The notes under the pieces: generated by a model
The model's database searches: none
Told to the model about the DNA's origin: nothing
The model's input: the letters and a program-made list of their open reading frames with translations, nothing else
Position numbers and translations under genes: made by a program
In this document: piece after piece, positions 44,924 through 53,045 of the stretch
How positions within the stretch are numbered: position 1 is the first letter of the stretch
How the letters are laid out: the number at the start of each line of letters is the position of its first letter
NCBI GenBank assembly: GCA_031395485.1
Contig: JANNUS010000010.1
Location: forward strand, 310,001 to 374,000
Origin: UBA2336 sp031395485
GTDB lineage: Bacteria; Bacteroidota; Bacteroidia; Cytophagales; Cyclobacteriaceae
Reading direction: 5' to 3'
DNA length: 64,000 nt

Positions 44924-45343
44924 ATGAAATATCTTTCAATAATTCTTACATTTTGCGTGTTACTTTCGTGTGAAGAAGAAAATAACACCCCTTCAATTCC
45001 AATCAACGATAACTTTGACCCAACAATGGCAACGAAATTAAAAATGGGCAGCTTTGTTGGTGTAAGCGGGCATAGCGTTTCTGGCATGGCAGCAACGTAT
45101 GACGACAATGGAGCAAAAGTACTATTGCTTGAACCGCTCAATTCACAAAACGGCCCCGATCTGAAAGTGTATCTGAGCAAAGATTTGAATGCGGGCTCTT
45201 ACATTAACCTCGGCAGTTTAAAATCAACAACGGGTAAGCAAACTTATTCAATTCCAGGGAATCCAAATCTGGACGAATATCCGTATGTGTTAATATGGTG
45301 CCAGCAATTTTCGGTAGGATTTGGCAGGGCTGAAATGCAATAA
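44924..45343 (+). CDS. DM13 domain lipoprotein
   Basis: A 139-residue lipoprotein: signal peptide with lipobox (FCVLLSC), then a DM13 domain, with MGSFVGVSGHSVSGMAATYDD, GPDLKVYLSKDLNAGSYINLGSLKSTTGKQTYSIP and VLIWCQQFSVGFG. DM13 domains contain a conserved cysteine and were proposed to act in electron transfer. It is followed after 4 bases by the YceI-family gene, with which it should be co-transcribed. Confidence 0.9.
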   Translation: MKYLSIILTFCVLLSCEEENNTPSIPINDNFDPTMATKLKMGSFVGVSGHSVSGMAATYDDNGAKVLLLEPLNSQNGPDLKVYLSKDLNAGSYINLGSLKSTTGKQTYSIPGNPNLDEYPYVLIWCQQFSVGFGRAEMQ

Positions 45344-45347
45344 TCGA

Positions 45348-45875
45348 GTGCGGCAAGTACTGTGGAGTTTTATGTTGGTAGGGATTAGTAGCCTTACAGC
45401 GATTGGTCAAACCGTTGATAATTCGAAAGGGGTAACTTTTCAAATAAGAAATTTTGGACTAATGGTGGAGGGATCCTTCAGCGGATTGAAAGGAGAAATT
45501 TTATTTGATTCGCAGAATATAGAAGCAGCGTTGTTCAGTGTGTCTGTTGATGCAAATTCAGTTGAAACGGGGATTTCTATGCGTGACAATCACCTTATAA
45601 AAGAAGAGTACCTGGATGTGAAGGACTATCCCCGGATAAAATTTGTATCGAAGCGTGTGGTGAAGGGCGATAAACCCAGTAGCTGGATATTGACCGGTCA
45701 ACTGACTATAAAAAAGGTTACGAAAGAGATTTCCATTCCTTTCTTGGTTTCAAGGCGCGATGGTCAAGATAATTTTATTGGAGAATTCAGAATAAACAGG
45801 CGGGATTTTGGAGTAGGCGGTAGAAGTATCAGCTTGGCCGATGAACTAAGGGTCATGTTAAATATCAAGAATTAA
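45348..45875 (+). CDS. YceI family protein
   Basis: The start is placed at GTG 45348, 4 bases after the DM13 stop (175 residues); it gives a signal peptide VRQVLWSFMLVGISSLTAIGQ. The body has the YceI lipocalin-like pattern: GVTFQIRNFGLMVEGSFSGLKGEI, HLIKEEYLDVKDYPRIKFVSKRV, GQLTIKKVTKEISIPF and FRINRRDFGVG. YceI proteins bind isoprenoid or other hydrophobic molecules in the periplasm. An ATG at 45372 is a less likely start. Confidence 0.93.
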   Translation: MRQVLWSFMLVGISSLTAIGQTVDNSKGVTFQIRNFGLMVEGSFSGLKGEILFDSQNIEAALFSVSVDANSVETGISMRDNHLIKEEYLDVKDYPRIKFVSKRVVKGDKPSSWILTGQLTIKKVTKEISIPFLVSRRDGQDNFIGEFRINRRDFGVGGRSISLADELRVMLNIKN

Positions 45876-45918
45876 AACCATTTGTGGAATAATAGTATTG
45901 GACATAAAATTTAAAAAA

Positions 45919-46425
45919 ATGATACAAAAAGTAGTTATATTCTCAGTTTGCTTTGCCTTGTACTCGTGCGATAACTTTGGGCAAAATGCCGAAACAAAAA
46001 ATACTAAAAAAGATCAGACTATGAACAAGACTTTGACAACAAAGACAGATGAAGAGTGGAAAAAACAACTTACTGAAGAGCAATACTATATCCTTCGTCA
46101 AAAGGGTACGGAAAGAGCTTTTACAGGCAAATACTATAAAACCAATGATAAAGGAGTTTACTCTTGCGCGGCCTGTGGCAATGAGCTATTTACATCCGAT
46201 ATGAAATTTGACTCTGAATGCGGGTGGCCATCTTTTGACAAAGAGATTGTTGGTAGCAAAATTAACACCATCGTAGATAAATCTCATGGAATGATTCGCA
46301 CAGAAATTACATGCGCCAACTGTGGTGGCCATCTTGGTCACCTTTTTGATGACGGCCCAACCCTTACGGGAAAAAGGTATTGTGTGAATTCGGCTTCACT
46401 AAATTTTGTGAATGAGAAAAAATAG
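45919..46425 (+). CDS. msrB: Peptide-methionine (R)-S-oxide reductase, lipoprotein form
   Basis: The start at ATG 45919 gives MIQKVVIFSVCFALYSC, a lipoprotein signal (168 residues). The MsrB domain has structural zinc pairs SCAACGNEL and CANCGGHLGHLF, GWPSF, and the catalytic Cys in RYCVNSASLNF. It repairs oxidised methionine in envelope proteins. The lipobox places it in the periplasm or outer membrane, unlike cytosolic MsrB. It is the last gene of the Crp-DM13-YceI run. Confidence 0.95.
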   Translation: MIQKVVIFSVCFALYSCDNFGQNAETKNTKKDQTMNKTLTTKTDEEWKKQLTEEQYYILRQKGTERAFTGKYYKTNDKGVYSCAACGNELFTSDMKFDSECGWPSFDKEIVGSKINTIVDKSHGMIRTEITCANCGGHLGHLFDDGPTLTGKRYCVNSASLNFVNEKK

Positions 46426-46436
46426 TATCGAAACCC

Positions 46437-47405
46437 TCAGTCTTTGGATAACGCTTTCAGCAGTTCTCTGATTGACGTGAAAGATTGATCCTGAATGGCC
46501 CAAGAAATTTGATTTTCTTTTTCGTGTATAGCTATGGAGAGATCCGACTTTTGCAAAATTTCATATCCGCATCGTTCTAAAGCATTTTTAGTCCATAAGT
46601 ACTGATGCCCTTCGCCAATTAGGTTGATAGAAATATTCCGGAAGGTTTCGTGCGAGACCTTTCCGGTTTTTAGATCGAAGCCTTTGAATTGAAAGACTGT
46701 ATCAAAAGAACCATTCAACACTAGGTCCTCGGGGATTCCAGTCAGAATTTTTTTATCACGGGTTGCCAACCAAACAACATCCGCAGTTTGCAAGGCTAAG
46801 TCCAATTCATGTGTTGCTACTAAAATTGCTTTTCCTTCCGTGCGTGAAAGTCTTCGAAGCAAGTTCATAATCTCAACTCTATTATTAAGGTCAAGGTGCG
46901 CCGTTGGCTCATCTAATAGAATAACCGGTGTGTCTTGTGCTAATGCACGTGCTATCATAGCCATCTGCAGTTGGCCATCGCTGAGTTCGTAAAGCTTTTT
47001 ATACACTAGATGTTGGATGCGAGTAAACTCGATAGCTTTCGCAATGATCTCAGAATCGGCTTTACTTAATTTTATATTCCAATCCAGATAGGGATACCGT
47101 CCGTAGGTCACCAGTTCTTCAACCGTCATGTTTACGGCACTGATTCGATCGGTAAGAACAACCGAAATTTTTGTAGGTATACCTACCCCTCTCCTCAGGG
47201 AGAGGGGGTTGGGGGTGAGGGGAATTTGTAACCCCGCTAATGTTCTTATTAATGTAGACTTCCCAACACCATTAGGACCCATAAAGCAAGCAAGCTCTCC
47301 AGCTTTCAGACTTACATCCAGCTTTTCAAACAGAATGTTTTTAACGCTGTCATTCTGATAGCCAATCGTAAGCTCTTTTGCGGAAAGTAAAATGTTGGTT
47401 TCCAT
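46437..47405 (-). CDS. FecE/FhuC-type ABC transporter ATP-binding protein
   Basis: The start is placed at ATG 47405, overlapping the permease stop by one base (TGATG); 322 residues. Walker A is GPNGVGKST (residues 43-51), the signature LSDGQ, Walker B VILLDEP and the switch THELDLAL. An 80-residue C-terminal extension is present. Between Walker A and KISVVLTDR the expected beta-strand region (SGxVxxxG) is replaced by LTPNPLSLRRGVGIPT, which is encoded by a GC-rich palindromic repeat; this may damage the ATPase. It powers import of iron-siderophore, haem or cobalamin with the adjacent permease; no binding protein is nearby. Confidence 0.9.
   Translation of the reverse strand: METNILLSAKELTIGYQNDSVKNILFEKLDVSLKAGELACFMGPNGVGKSTLIRTLAGLQIPLTPNPLSLRRGVGIPTKISVVLTDRISAVNMTVEELVTYGRYPYLDWNIKLSKADSEIIAKAIEFTRIQHLVYKKLYELSDGQLQMAMIARALAQDTPVILLDEPTAHLDLNNRVEIMNLLRRLSRTEGKAILVATHELDLALQTADVVWLATRDKKILTGIPEDLVLNGSFDTVFQFKGFDLKTGKVSHETFRNISINLIGEGHQYLWTKNALERCGYEILQKSDLSIAIHEKENQISWAIQDQSFTSIRELLKALSKD
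47186..47224. repeat. GC-rich palindromic element inside the fecE-type gene
   Basis: A perfect inverted repeat CCCCTCTCC-TCAG-GGAGAGGGG (47186-47207) followed by GTTGGGGGTGAGGGG. Such elements commonly sit between genes; here it is in frame within an ATPase and codes for the LTPNPLSLRRG stretch. Confidence 0.8.
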
Positions 47406-48421
47406 CACACCCGTATTTTCTTGCTCCTGACAATAACCCAAATTACAACCGGGGCGCCCACTAACGAGGTAATAGCATTGATAGGAAGTACAAAACCACT
47501 TCCGGGAAGTTGCGATAGTACATCACAAAATAGCATTAGCGAGGCTCCGGTAATCAGCACAGCGGGGATCAGTACTTTATGATTTGTGGTATCGATGGCT
47601 AATCGAGCCAGATGAGGAACCGCCAATCCAACAAAGGCAATTGGTCCACAAAAGGCGGTAACAGCTCCCGTTAAAATACAGGTGCCTATAATAATAAGTG
47701 TTCGTGATTTTTTCAATTTAATGCCCATACTGATTGCGTAGTTATCGCCCAGCAACCAGGCATTGAGTGACTTTACGGAGATCACGGCAACTACAACTCC
47801 GGCTAAAACGGCCAAACTTAATATTTCAATTTCTGGCCAGTTGAGACTGCTAATGCTCCCAAATGTCCAAACCAGGTAGTATTGTTGGTCTTCGGCACGG
47901 CTAACAAATTGAAGAACACTTACTACAGAGGAGGTGACAGCCCCAATCATCAAACCTATTAATAAGAGGGATACATTATCCTTAATGCGTTGTGCAATGG
48001 CTAAAACTATTAAGAATATAACAGCAGAGCCTGATGTAGCGGCCAATGCAAGGGAAAATGAATGATGAAAAAGTGGAGCTCCGTTTCCTGCTGCCATAAC
48101 TATTACGGCAACAGCAAGGCTAGCTCCTGAACTTAACCCCAGAATATCGGGCCCAGCCAGAGGGTTCCGAAAAAGGGTTTGCATCATTAGGCCTCCCAAT
48201 GCGAGTGCTCCGCCTGCCAATATGCAAGTGAGAGCCTTCGACAACCGGAAATCGAAAATAATATCAGCCCAAATTGGCTGGGTAGAGGTTCCACCCGTTA
48301 AAACTTTCAATGTTTCGGTAATGGGGATGCGAACGCTGCCCATGGAAATGTTTATTAGAAAAAGCACTAAAAGCATTGAAGGCAAAATAAAATACCAATA
48401 CTTTTTTAGCGTATCTCTCAT
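47405..48421 (-). CDS. FecCD family ABC transporter permease
   Basis: A 338-residue protein with about ten transmembrane helices, of the BtuC/FecCD/FhuB type that transports siderophore-iron, haem or vitamin B12. Marks are GGALALGGLMMQTLFRNPLAGPDILGLSSGASL, CGPIAFVGLAVPHLARL and the C-terminal LPINAITSLVGAPVVIWVIVRSK. It precedes the ATPase gene with a TGATG overlap. No periplasmic-binding-protein or TonB receptor gene adjoins. It is divergent from the ribosomal operon. Confidence 0.94.
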   Translation of the reverse strand: MRDTLKKYWYFILPSMLLVLFLINISMGSVRIPITETLKVLTGGTSTQPIWADIIFDFRLSKALTCILAGGALALGGLMMQTLFRNPLAGPDILGLSSGASLAVAVIVMAAGNGAPLFHHSFSLALAATSGSAVIFLIVLAIAQRIKDNVSLLLIGLMIGAVTSSVVSVLQFVSRAEDQQYYLVWTFGSISSLNWPEIEILSLAVLAGVVVAVISVKSLNAWLLGDNYAISMGIKLKKSRTLIIIGTCILTGAVTAFCGPIAFVGLAVPHLARLAIDTTNHKVLIPAVLITGASLMLFCDVLSQLPGSGFVLPINAITSLVGAPVVIWVIVRSKKIRV

Positions 48422-48532
48422 GTCTATAGATCAAAAACCCTCAATATTACTGTTTTTTGAAGTTTCTTAGATGCTAAAGATTTTTAAAACCTTTAGCGTC
48501 TGGAAGTATTCGTAAAATTTTAAAACCCTCCC

Positions 48533-48562
48533 TTGCTACGTATACTTTGTTTCCTATCTTTG
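48533..48562 (+). promoter_or_regulatory. Promoter of the rplC operon (TTG-N19-TATCTTTG)
   Basis: The -7 element TATCTTTG (48555-48562) matches TAnnTTTG exactly. TTG at 48533-48535 is 19 bases upstream, the usual Bacteroidota spacing. It lies about 62 bases upstream of the rplC ATG. The following bases GCAGTCC match those after the rpsH promoter (GCAGCCC). Confidence 0.8.
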
Positions 48563-48570
48563 CAGTCCTT

Positions 48571-48591
48571 TTTGAGCCAAATAGGCTCAAA
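48571..48591 (+). other. 5' leader hairpin of the rplC transcript
   Basis: Perfect 8-bp stem TTTGAGCC / GGCTCAAA with a 5-base loop AAATA, located only a few bases after the predicted transcription start. No T-tract follows, so it is not a terminator. It may protect the 5' end or take part in ribosomal-protein feedback. Confidence 0.65.
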
Positions 48592-48623
48592 TCCTGAGAA
48601 ACAAGCATTAAAAGGTTAATACC

Positions 48624-49256
48624 ATGCCTGGAATTATAGGACGAAAAGTAGGAATGACCAACGTATATGGTCCGGAAGGCGAGAACATCGCTTGTACGGT
48701 TATAGAAGCTGGCCCCTGCATAGTCACACAAGTAAAAAACGAAGAAACTGACGGATACCGCTCAGTTCAGCTCGCCTTTGGCGAGAAGAAAGAGAAGAGC
48801 ACAACCAAAGCTTTACTCGGTCATTTCAAAAAAGCTAACACTACACCTAAGAAAGCTATTGCTGAGTTTCGCGACTTCAAAACGGAGTTCGATGGCTTGG
48901 TAGAGCTTGGTAAAGAAATCCGCATTCTGGATATCTTTAAAGAAGGCGACTTTTTGGATGCCGTAGGCACTTCAAAAGGTAAGGGTTTCCAAGGTGTTGT
49001 AAAGCGCTACGGATTTGCCGGTGTGGGTGGTCAAACTCACGGACAGCATAACCGCCTTCGCGCACCCGGTTCAATGGGTAACGCATCGTTCGCATCACGT
49101 GTACCAAAAGGTAAACGTCTTCCTGGCCGTATGGGTAATGATCAAGTAAAGGTGATGAATCTGAAGGTGGTGAAAATCATGGCTGATCAAAATATCATCG
49201 TGGTTAGCGGATCCGTTCCCGGAGCAAAGAACTCAACCATAATTCTCCAGAAGTAA
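48624..49256 (+). CDS. rplC: 50S ribosomal protein L3
   Basis: 210 residues, beginning MPGIIGRKVGMTNVYGPEG; the long internal loop GVVKRYGFAGVGGQTHGQHNRLRAPGS includes the conserved residues near the peptidyl-transferase centre. It is the first gene of the ribosomal block here; rpsJ, which normally precedes it, is absent. Its TAA overlaps the rplD ATG (TAATG). Confidence 0.98.
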   Translation: MPGIIGRKVGMTNVYGPEGENIACTVIEAGPCIVTQVKNEETDGYRSVQLAFGEKKEKSTTKALLGHFKKANTTPKKAIAEFRDFKTEFDGLVELGKEIRILDIFKEGDFLDAVGTSKGKGFQGVVKRYGFAGVGGQTHGQHNRLRAPGSMGNASFASRVPKGKRLPGRMGNDQVKVMNLKVVKIMADQNIIVVSGSVPGAKNSTIILQK

Positions 49257-49888
49257 TGGAAGTAGCAATTGTAAAATATAGTGGTGAGAAATCTGGAAAG
49301 AAGGCAAATCTTTCGGATGATGTGTTTGGCATTGAGCCGAACGACCACGCGATCTATTTGGATGTGAAAAGCTTCCTCGCAAATCAGCGCCAGGGAACAC
49401 ACAAGGCCAAGCAGCGTAACGAAATATCTGGTTCTTCCAGGAAGATTAAGAAGCAGAAAGGTACGGGTGGTGCGCGTGCGGGTAACATTAAGAGCCCGCT
49501 GTTTAAAGGTGGTGGCCGAGTATTCGGTCCTGAGCCTCGCGACTATTCATTCAAGTTGAATAAGAAAGTAAAGGCATTGGCTCGTAAGTCAGCGCTTACC
49601 TATAAAGCAAAAGACAACGCGATTTCTGTATTAGAAGATTTCAATTTCGAAACTCCTAAGACTGCGCAGTACATCAAGATGTTATCAGATCTTTCATTTA
49701 CTGATAAAAAGACACTCCTCGTGCTTCCTGAGAAAAACAAGAACGTTGTTCTTTCTGGAAGAAACCTGAAGAATGCGAAAATAACAACAGCTGATCAGAT
49801 CAATACATATGATGTTATGAATGCTGACCAGTTGATCTTCGTTGAAAGTTCAATAAGCAAAGTTGAAACCTTATTAAATAAAGAGTAA
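49256..49888 (+). CDS. rplD: 50S ribosomal protein L4
   Basis: 210 residues with the L4 core KQKGTGGARAGNIKSPLFKGGGRVFGPEPRDYSFKLNKKVK, which includes the extended loop reaching the exit tunnel. It overlaps rplC by one base and its stop overlaps the rplW ATG by one base. In enterobacteria L4 represses the S10 operon; no such leader target can be claimed here. Confidence 0.98.
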   Translation: MEVAIVKYSGEKSGKKANLSDDVFGIEPNDHAIYLDVKSFLANQRQGTHKAKQRNEISGSSRKIKKQKGTGGARAGNIKSPLFKGGGRVFGPEPRDYSFKLNKKVKALARKSALTYKAKDNAISVLEDFNFETPKTAQYIKMLSDLSFTDKKTLLVLPEKNKNVVLSGRNLKNAKITTADQINTYDVMNADQLIFVESSISKVETLLNKE

Positions 49889-50175
49889 TGAGCGTCCTAA
49901 AGAAACCATTAGTTACTGAGAAAGTTTCTGCTTTGAACGAAAAGGGCAAGTATGGCTTTTTCGTTGACATCAAAGCCAATAAGGTTGAGATTAAGAAGGC
50001 AGTAGAAAAGCAATATGGCGTAACCGTTGAAAGCGTAAATACCATGAGTATGATGGGTAAGTTGAAGACCCGTTACACAAAGGCAGGTGTGCTTTCAGGC
50101 CGTCAGCAGAATTATAAGAAAGCCATCGTAACGTTGGCTCAAGGTGAAGTAATTGATTTTTATAGCAACGTATAA
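49888..50175 (+). CDS. rplW: 50S ribosomal protein L23
   Basis: 95 residues (MSVLKKPLVTEKVSALNEKGKY...), with the VLxxPLVTEK start and YGVTVESVNTMSMMGK. It sits at the peptide exit site and is a docking point for trigger factor and SRP. TAATG overlap with rplD and an 11-base gap to rplB. Confidence 0.97.
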   Translation: MSVLKKPLVTEKVSALNEKGKYGFFVDIKANKVEIKKAVEKQYGVTVESVNTMSMMGKLKTRYTKAGVLSGRQQNYKKAIVTLAQGEVIDFYSNV

Positions 50176-50186
50176 TTCATAGAACA

Positions 50187-51011
50187 ATGGCGTTGAAGAA
50201 ATTAAGACCGGTTACCCCAGGCACTCGACACAGAGTAGCTACCTCGTTTGAGGATGTGACTACGAATGTGCCCGAAAAATCCTTGGTGGTTACATTAAAG
50301 AAAACTGGAGGAAGAAATAGCAAAGGACGTATGACCATGCGCTACATAGGCGGTGGACATAAGCAGAAAATTCGTTTGATCGACTTTAAACGTGATAAGA
50401 CAGGAATTCCTGCAACGGTTAATTCCATCGAGTATGACCCTACACGTTCAGCTCGTATTGCTCTGCTTTTCTATGCAGATGGTGTAAAGACGTACATTAT
50501 CGCGCCTGCCGGATTGGTGGTTGGCCAGAAAATTGCTTCCGGTGCAGACGTTGCCCCAGAAGTAGGTAATGCGTTGCCGCTTTCTAAAATCCCGTTAGGT
50601 ACTATTGTTCATAATGTAGAAATGAAACCAGGTAAAGGTGGTGCAATTGCCCGCAGCGCTGGTTCATTTGTTCAGTTGTTGGCACGTGAAAACGGTATGG
50701 CAACATTGAAGATGCCTTCCGGTGAAATGCGTAACGTGCTAGATCGTTGTATGGCAACAGTAGGTACTGTTTCAAATGCTGATCACATGAACGAGAGTCT
50801 TGGTAAGGCTGGTCGTAACCGTTGGAAAGGTATTCGTCCACGTACGCGTCCAGTGGCCATGAACCCTGTCGATCACCCGATGGGTGGTGGTGAAGGACGT
50901 GCTTCTGGAGGTCATCCAAGATCACGTAATGGATTACTCTCAAAGGGTAAGAAAACTCGTCACCCGAAGAAATATTCAGATGGTTTAATTATATCCAGAA
51001 GGAAGAAATAA
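50187..51011 (+). CDS. rplB: 50S ribosomal protein L2
   Basis: 274 residues. Conserved stretches are KKTGGRNSKGRMTMRYIGGGHKQKIR near the N-terminus and RPRTRPVAMNPVDHPMGGGEGRASGGHPRS near the C-terminus; the latter contains the histidine implicated in peptidyl-transferase function. The stop overlaps the rpsS ATG. Confidence 0.98.
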   Translation: MALKKLRPVTPGTRHRVATSFEDVTTNVPEKSLVVTLKKTGGRNSKGRMTMRYIGGGHKQKIRLIDFKRDKTGIPATVNSIEYDPTRSARIALLFYADGVKTYIIAPAGLVVGQKIASGADVAPEVGNALPLSKIPLGTIVHNVEMKPGKGGAIARSAGSFVQLLARENGMATLKMPSGEMRNVLDRCMATVGTVSNADHMNESLGKAGRNRWKGIRPRTRPVAMNPVDHPMGGGEGRASGGHPRSRNGLLSKGKKTRHPKKYSDGLIISRRKK

Positions 51012-51280
51012 TGGGACGCTCGATAAAAAAAGGACCGTATTGCGACTTAAGACTTTCTAAGAAAGTTGACGTTGCTGAAAAGTCTGGCAAAAAATCAGTA
51101 ATCAAAACTTGGTCACGCAGATCAACGATTATTCCTGAGATGATAGGCCACACCTTCGCAGTACACAATGGAAATAAATTTATTCCTGTTTATGTGACAG
51201 AGAATATGGTGGGTCACAAGCTTGGTGAATTTTCACCAACCCGCACCTACAAGGGTCACTCAGGTAACAGAAAAGATTAA
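51011..51280 (+). CDS. rpsS: 30S ribosomal protein S19
   Basis: 89 residues with the family segments RSIKKGPYCDLRLSKKV and RRSTIIPEMIGHTFAVHNG...KLGEFSPTRTYKGH. It binds 16S rRNA in the head with S13. One-base overlap with rplB, 3-base gap to rplV. Confidence 0.98.
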   Translation: MGRSIKKGPYCDLRLSKKVDVAEKSGKKSVIKTWSRRSTIIPEMIGHTFAVHNGNKFIPVYVTENMVGHKLGEFSPTRTYKGHSGNRKD

Positions 51281-51283
51281 GCG

Positions 51284-51754
51284 ATGGAAGCTACTGTTAA
51301 AAAGACAAAAAAATCAGTTCTCAAAAGAGAGAAGCGCGATGCAAGAAAAGAGGCTGCTAAAACAGGTCCTGTAACGGCTCGTTTGGTAAATGTGCCTACT
51401 TCACCTCGTAAAATGAGACTCGTTGCAGATTTAATTCGTGGCGTTCGGGTTAACCTGGCGCTGAACATCCTTAAGTATGAGGCCAAAATAGGTGCTGCTA
51501 AATTGGAGAAACTTCTCTTGTCAGCGATCTCCAATTGGGAAGTTAAAAACAAAGAAGAAAAGCTTGAAGAAGCAGATCTTTTTGTAAAAGATATTTTTGT
51601 TGATAGCGGTCGTATGCTGAAGAGATTAAGACCAGCGCCACAAGGCCGTGCTCACCGTATTCGCAAGCGTTCAAACCATGTAACATTGGTAGTTGATAGC
51701 TTAAAAAAGAAAGGAACTGAAGTAAAATCCACTGAAAAAGAAACGAAGGAATAA
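51284..51754 (+). CDS. rplV: 50S ribosomal protein L22 with N-terminal Lys-rich extension
   Basis: 156 residues. The L22 core starts about residue 30 (ARLVNVPTSPRKMRLVADLIRGVRV) and ends with the tunnel-hairpin region RMLKRLRPAPQGRAHRIRKRSNHVTLVV. The first 28 residues are Lys/Arg-rich and additional to the roughly 110-residue norm. TAATG overlap with rpsC. Confidence 0.97.
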   Translation: MEATVKKTKKSVLKREKRDARKEAAKTGPVTARLVNVPTSPRKMRLVADLIRGVRVNLALNILKYEAKIGAAKLEKLLLSAISNWEVKNKEEKLEEADLFVKDIFVDSGRMLKRLRPAPQGRAHRIRKRSNHVTLVVDSLKKKGTEVKSTEKETKE

Positions 51755-52593
51755 TGGGACAAAAAATTAACCCCGTAGGATTCAGATTAGGTATCGTTCG
51801 CGGTTGGGATTCCAACTGGTTCGGAGGAAATAATTTTTCTGATAAATTGGTTGAAGACCATAAGATCAGAAAATATGTTGATGCCCGTATTCAAAAAGGT
51901 GGTATTGCCAAAGTAGTGATCGAAAGAACACTGAAGCGCGTCACGCTAACGATACACACGGCTCGTCCAGGAGTGGTAATTGGTAAAGGCGGTACTGAGG
52001 TGGATAAGATTAAGGAAGAGTTGAAGAAACTTACCGGCAAGGATGTTCAAATAAATATCTATGAAATTAAGCGCCCAGAATTGGATGCAAGATTAGTAGG
52101 TGAATCTATAGCGCAGCAAATCGAAGCTCGTATTTCATACAAACGTGCAATGAAGCAAGCAATTGCCTCCGCAATTCGTGTAGGCGCAGAAGGTATTAAG
52201 ATTAAAACTTCGGGACGATTAGCGGGTGCTGATATGGCGCGTACCGAACAATATAAAGAAGGGCGTATTCCTCTTCATACAATACGGGCGGATATAGATT
52301 ATGCCATATCAGAAGCACAAACGGTGTATGGAAAAATTGGTATCAAAGTATGGATATTCAAAGGTGAAGTTTATGGTAAGCGTGATCTTTCTCCAAACAT
52401 CGGTATTGTAAGCAACGCTGCTGCTGGTGCAAATGCTCCAGGTGGACCACGAGGTGGAGGAAATGAAAGAGGTGGAGATAGAAGAAGAGGTGGTGATAGT
52501 CGAGGCCGAGGTGGAGATAGCAGAGGTGGTCGCGGAGGCGAAGGAAGAGGAAAAGCCGGTGATAACCGTGGAGGAAGCGGAAGAAGAAATTAA
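51754..52593 (+). CDS. rpsC: 30S ribosomal protein S3 with RGG-rich C-terminal tail
   Basis: 279 residues. The KH domain carries ARPGVVIGKGGTEVDKI and the C-terminal domain SGRLAGADMARTEQYKEGRIPLHTIRADIDYA. The normal S3 ends near residue 220; after it come about 55 residues of Arg-Gly-Gly type (NERGGDRRRGGDSRGRGG and similar), resembling RGG-box RNA-binding tails. The tail runs straight to the stop and has no homology to other genes here. Confidence 0.97.
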   Translation: MGQKINPVGFRLGIVRGWDSNWFGGNNFSDKLVEDHKIRKYVDARIQKGGIAKVVIERTLKRVTLTIHTARPGVVIGKGGTEVDKIKEELKKLTGKDVQINIYEIKRPELDARLVGESIAQQIEARISYKRAMKQAIASAIRVGAEGIKIKTSGRLAGADMARTEQYKEGRIPLHTIRADIDYAISEAQTVYGKIGIKVWIFKGEVYGKRDLSPNIGIVSNAAAGANAPGGPRGGGNERGGDRRRGGDSRGRGGDSRGGRGGEGRGKAGDNRGGSGRRN

Positions 52594-52617
52594 TTTTACG
52601 AATAAAAGTAGACAGTA

Positions 52618-53037
52618 ATGTTACAACCAAAACGTACCAAGTTCAGAAAAATGCAGAAAGGCCGTGTGAAAGGTGTAGCCACCCGCGGGCATTCTATTGC
52701 TTTCGGTTCTTTTGGTCTTAAATCACTCGAGGCCGGCTGGATTACTGCACGTCAATTAGAGGCGGCTCGTATTGCGGTTACGCGTGCAATGAAGCGTGAA
52801 GGTCAGGTTTGGATTCGTATTTTCCCTGACAAGCCAATTACTCGCAAACCTGCTGAAGTAAGGATGGGTAAAGGTAAAGGAGCTCCCGAATATTGGGTAG
52901 CTGTAATAAAGCCGGGAACAATTTTGTTCGAGGCCGGTGGTGTTAATATCGCTACAGCACGTGAAGCTTTACGCCTAGCAGAAGGTAAGTTGCCTATTAA
53001 GACAAAGTTTACAGTACGAAGAGATTACGTAGAATAA
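52618..53037 (+). CDS. rplP: 50S ribosomal protein L16
   Basis: 139 residues starting MLQPKRTKFRKMQKGRVKG, with FGSFGLKSLEAGWITARQLEAARIA and the C-terminal VMGKGKGAPEYWVAVIKPG-like core. It contacts the A-site tRNA elbow. 24 bases after rpsC. Confidence 0.98.
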   Translation: MLQPKRTKFRKMQKGRVKGVATRGHSIAFGSFGLKSLEAGWITARQLEAARIAVTRAMKREGQVWIRIFPDKPITRKPAEVRMGKGKGAPEYWVAVIKPGTILFEAGGVNIATAREALRLAEGKLPIKTKFTVRRDYVE

Positions 53038-53045
53038 GTTAAGTC

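Noticed and set aside
47128..47358. Plus-strand open frame across the fecE-type palindrome
   Set aside because: It exists only because the palindromic element lacks stops; no independent support as a gene.
48571..48591. The rplC leader hairpin as a terminator of the upstream permease gene
   Set aside because: The permease is transcribed away from it and no T-tract follows.
52358..52630. Open frames on both strands across the rpsC 3' end (including 52427-52618 +, Glu/Val-rich)
   Set aside because: They are shadows of the repetitive RGG-coding sequence in rpsC.
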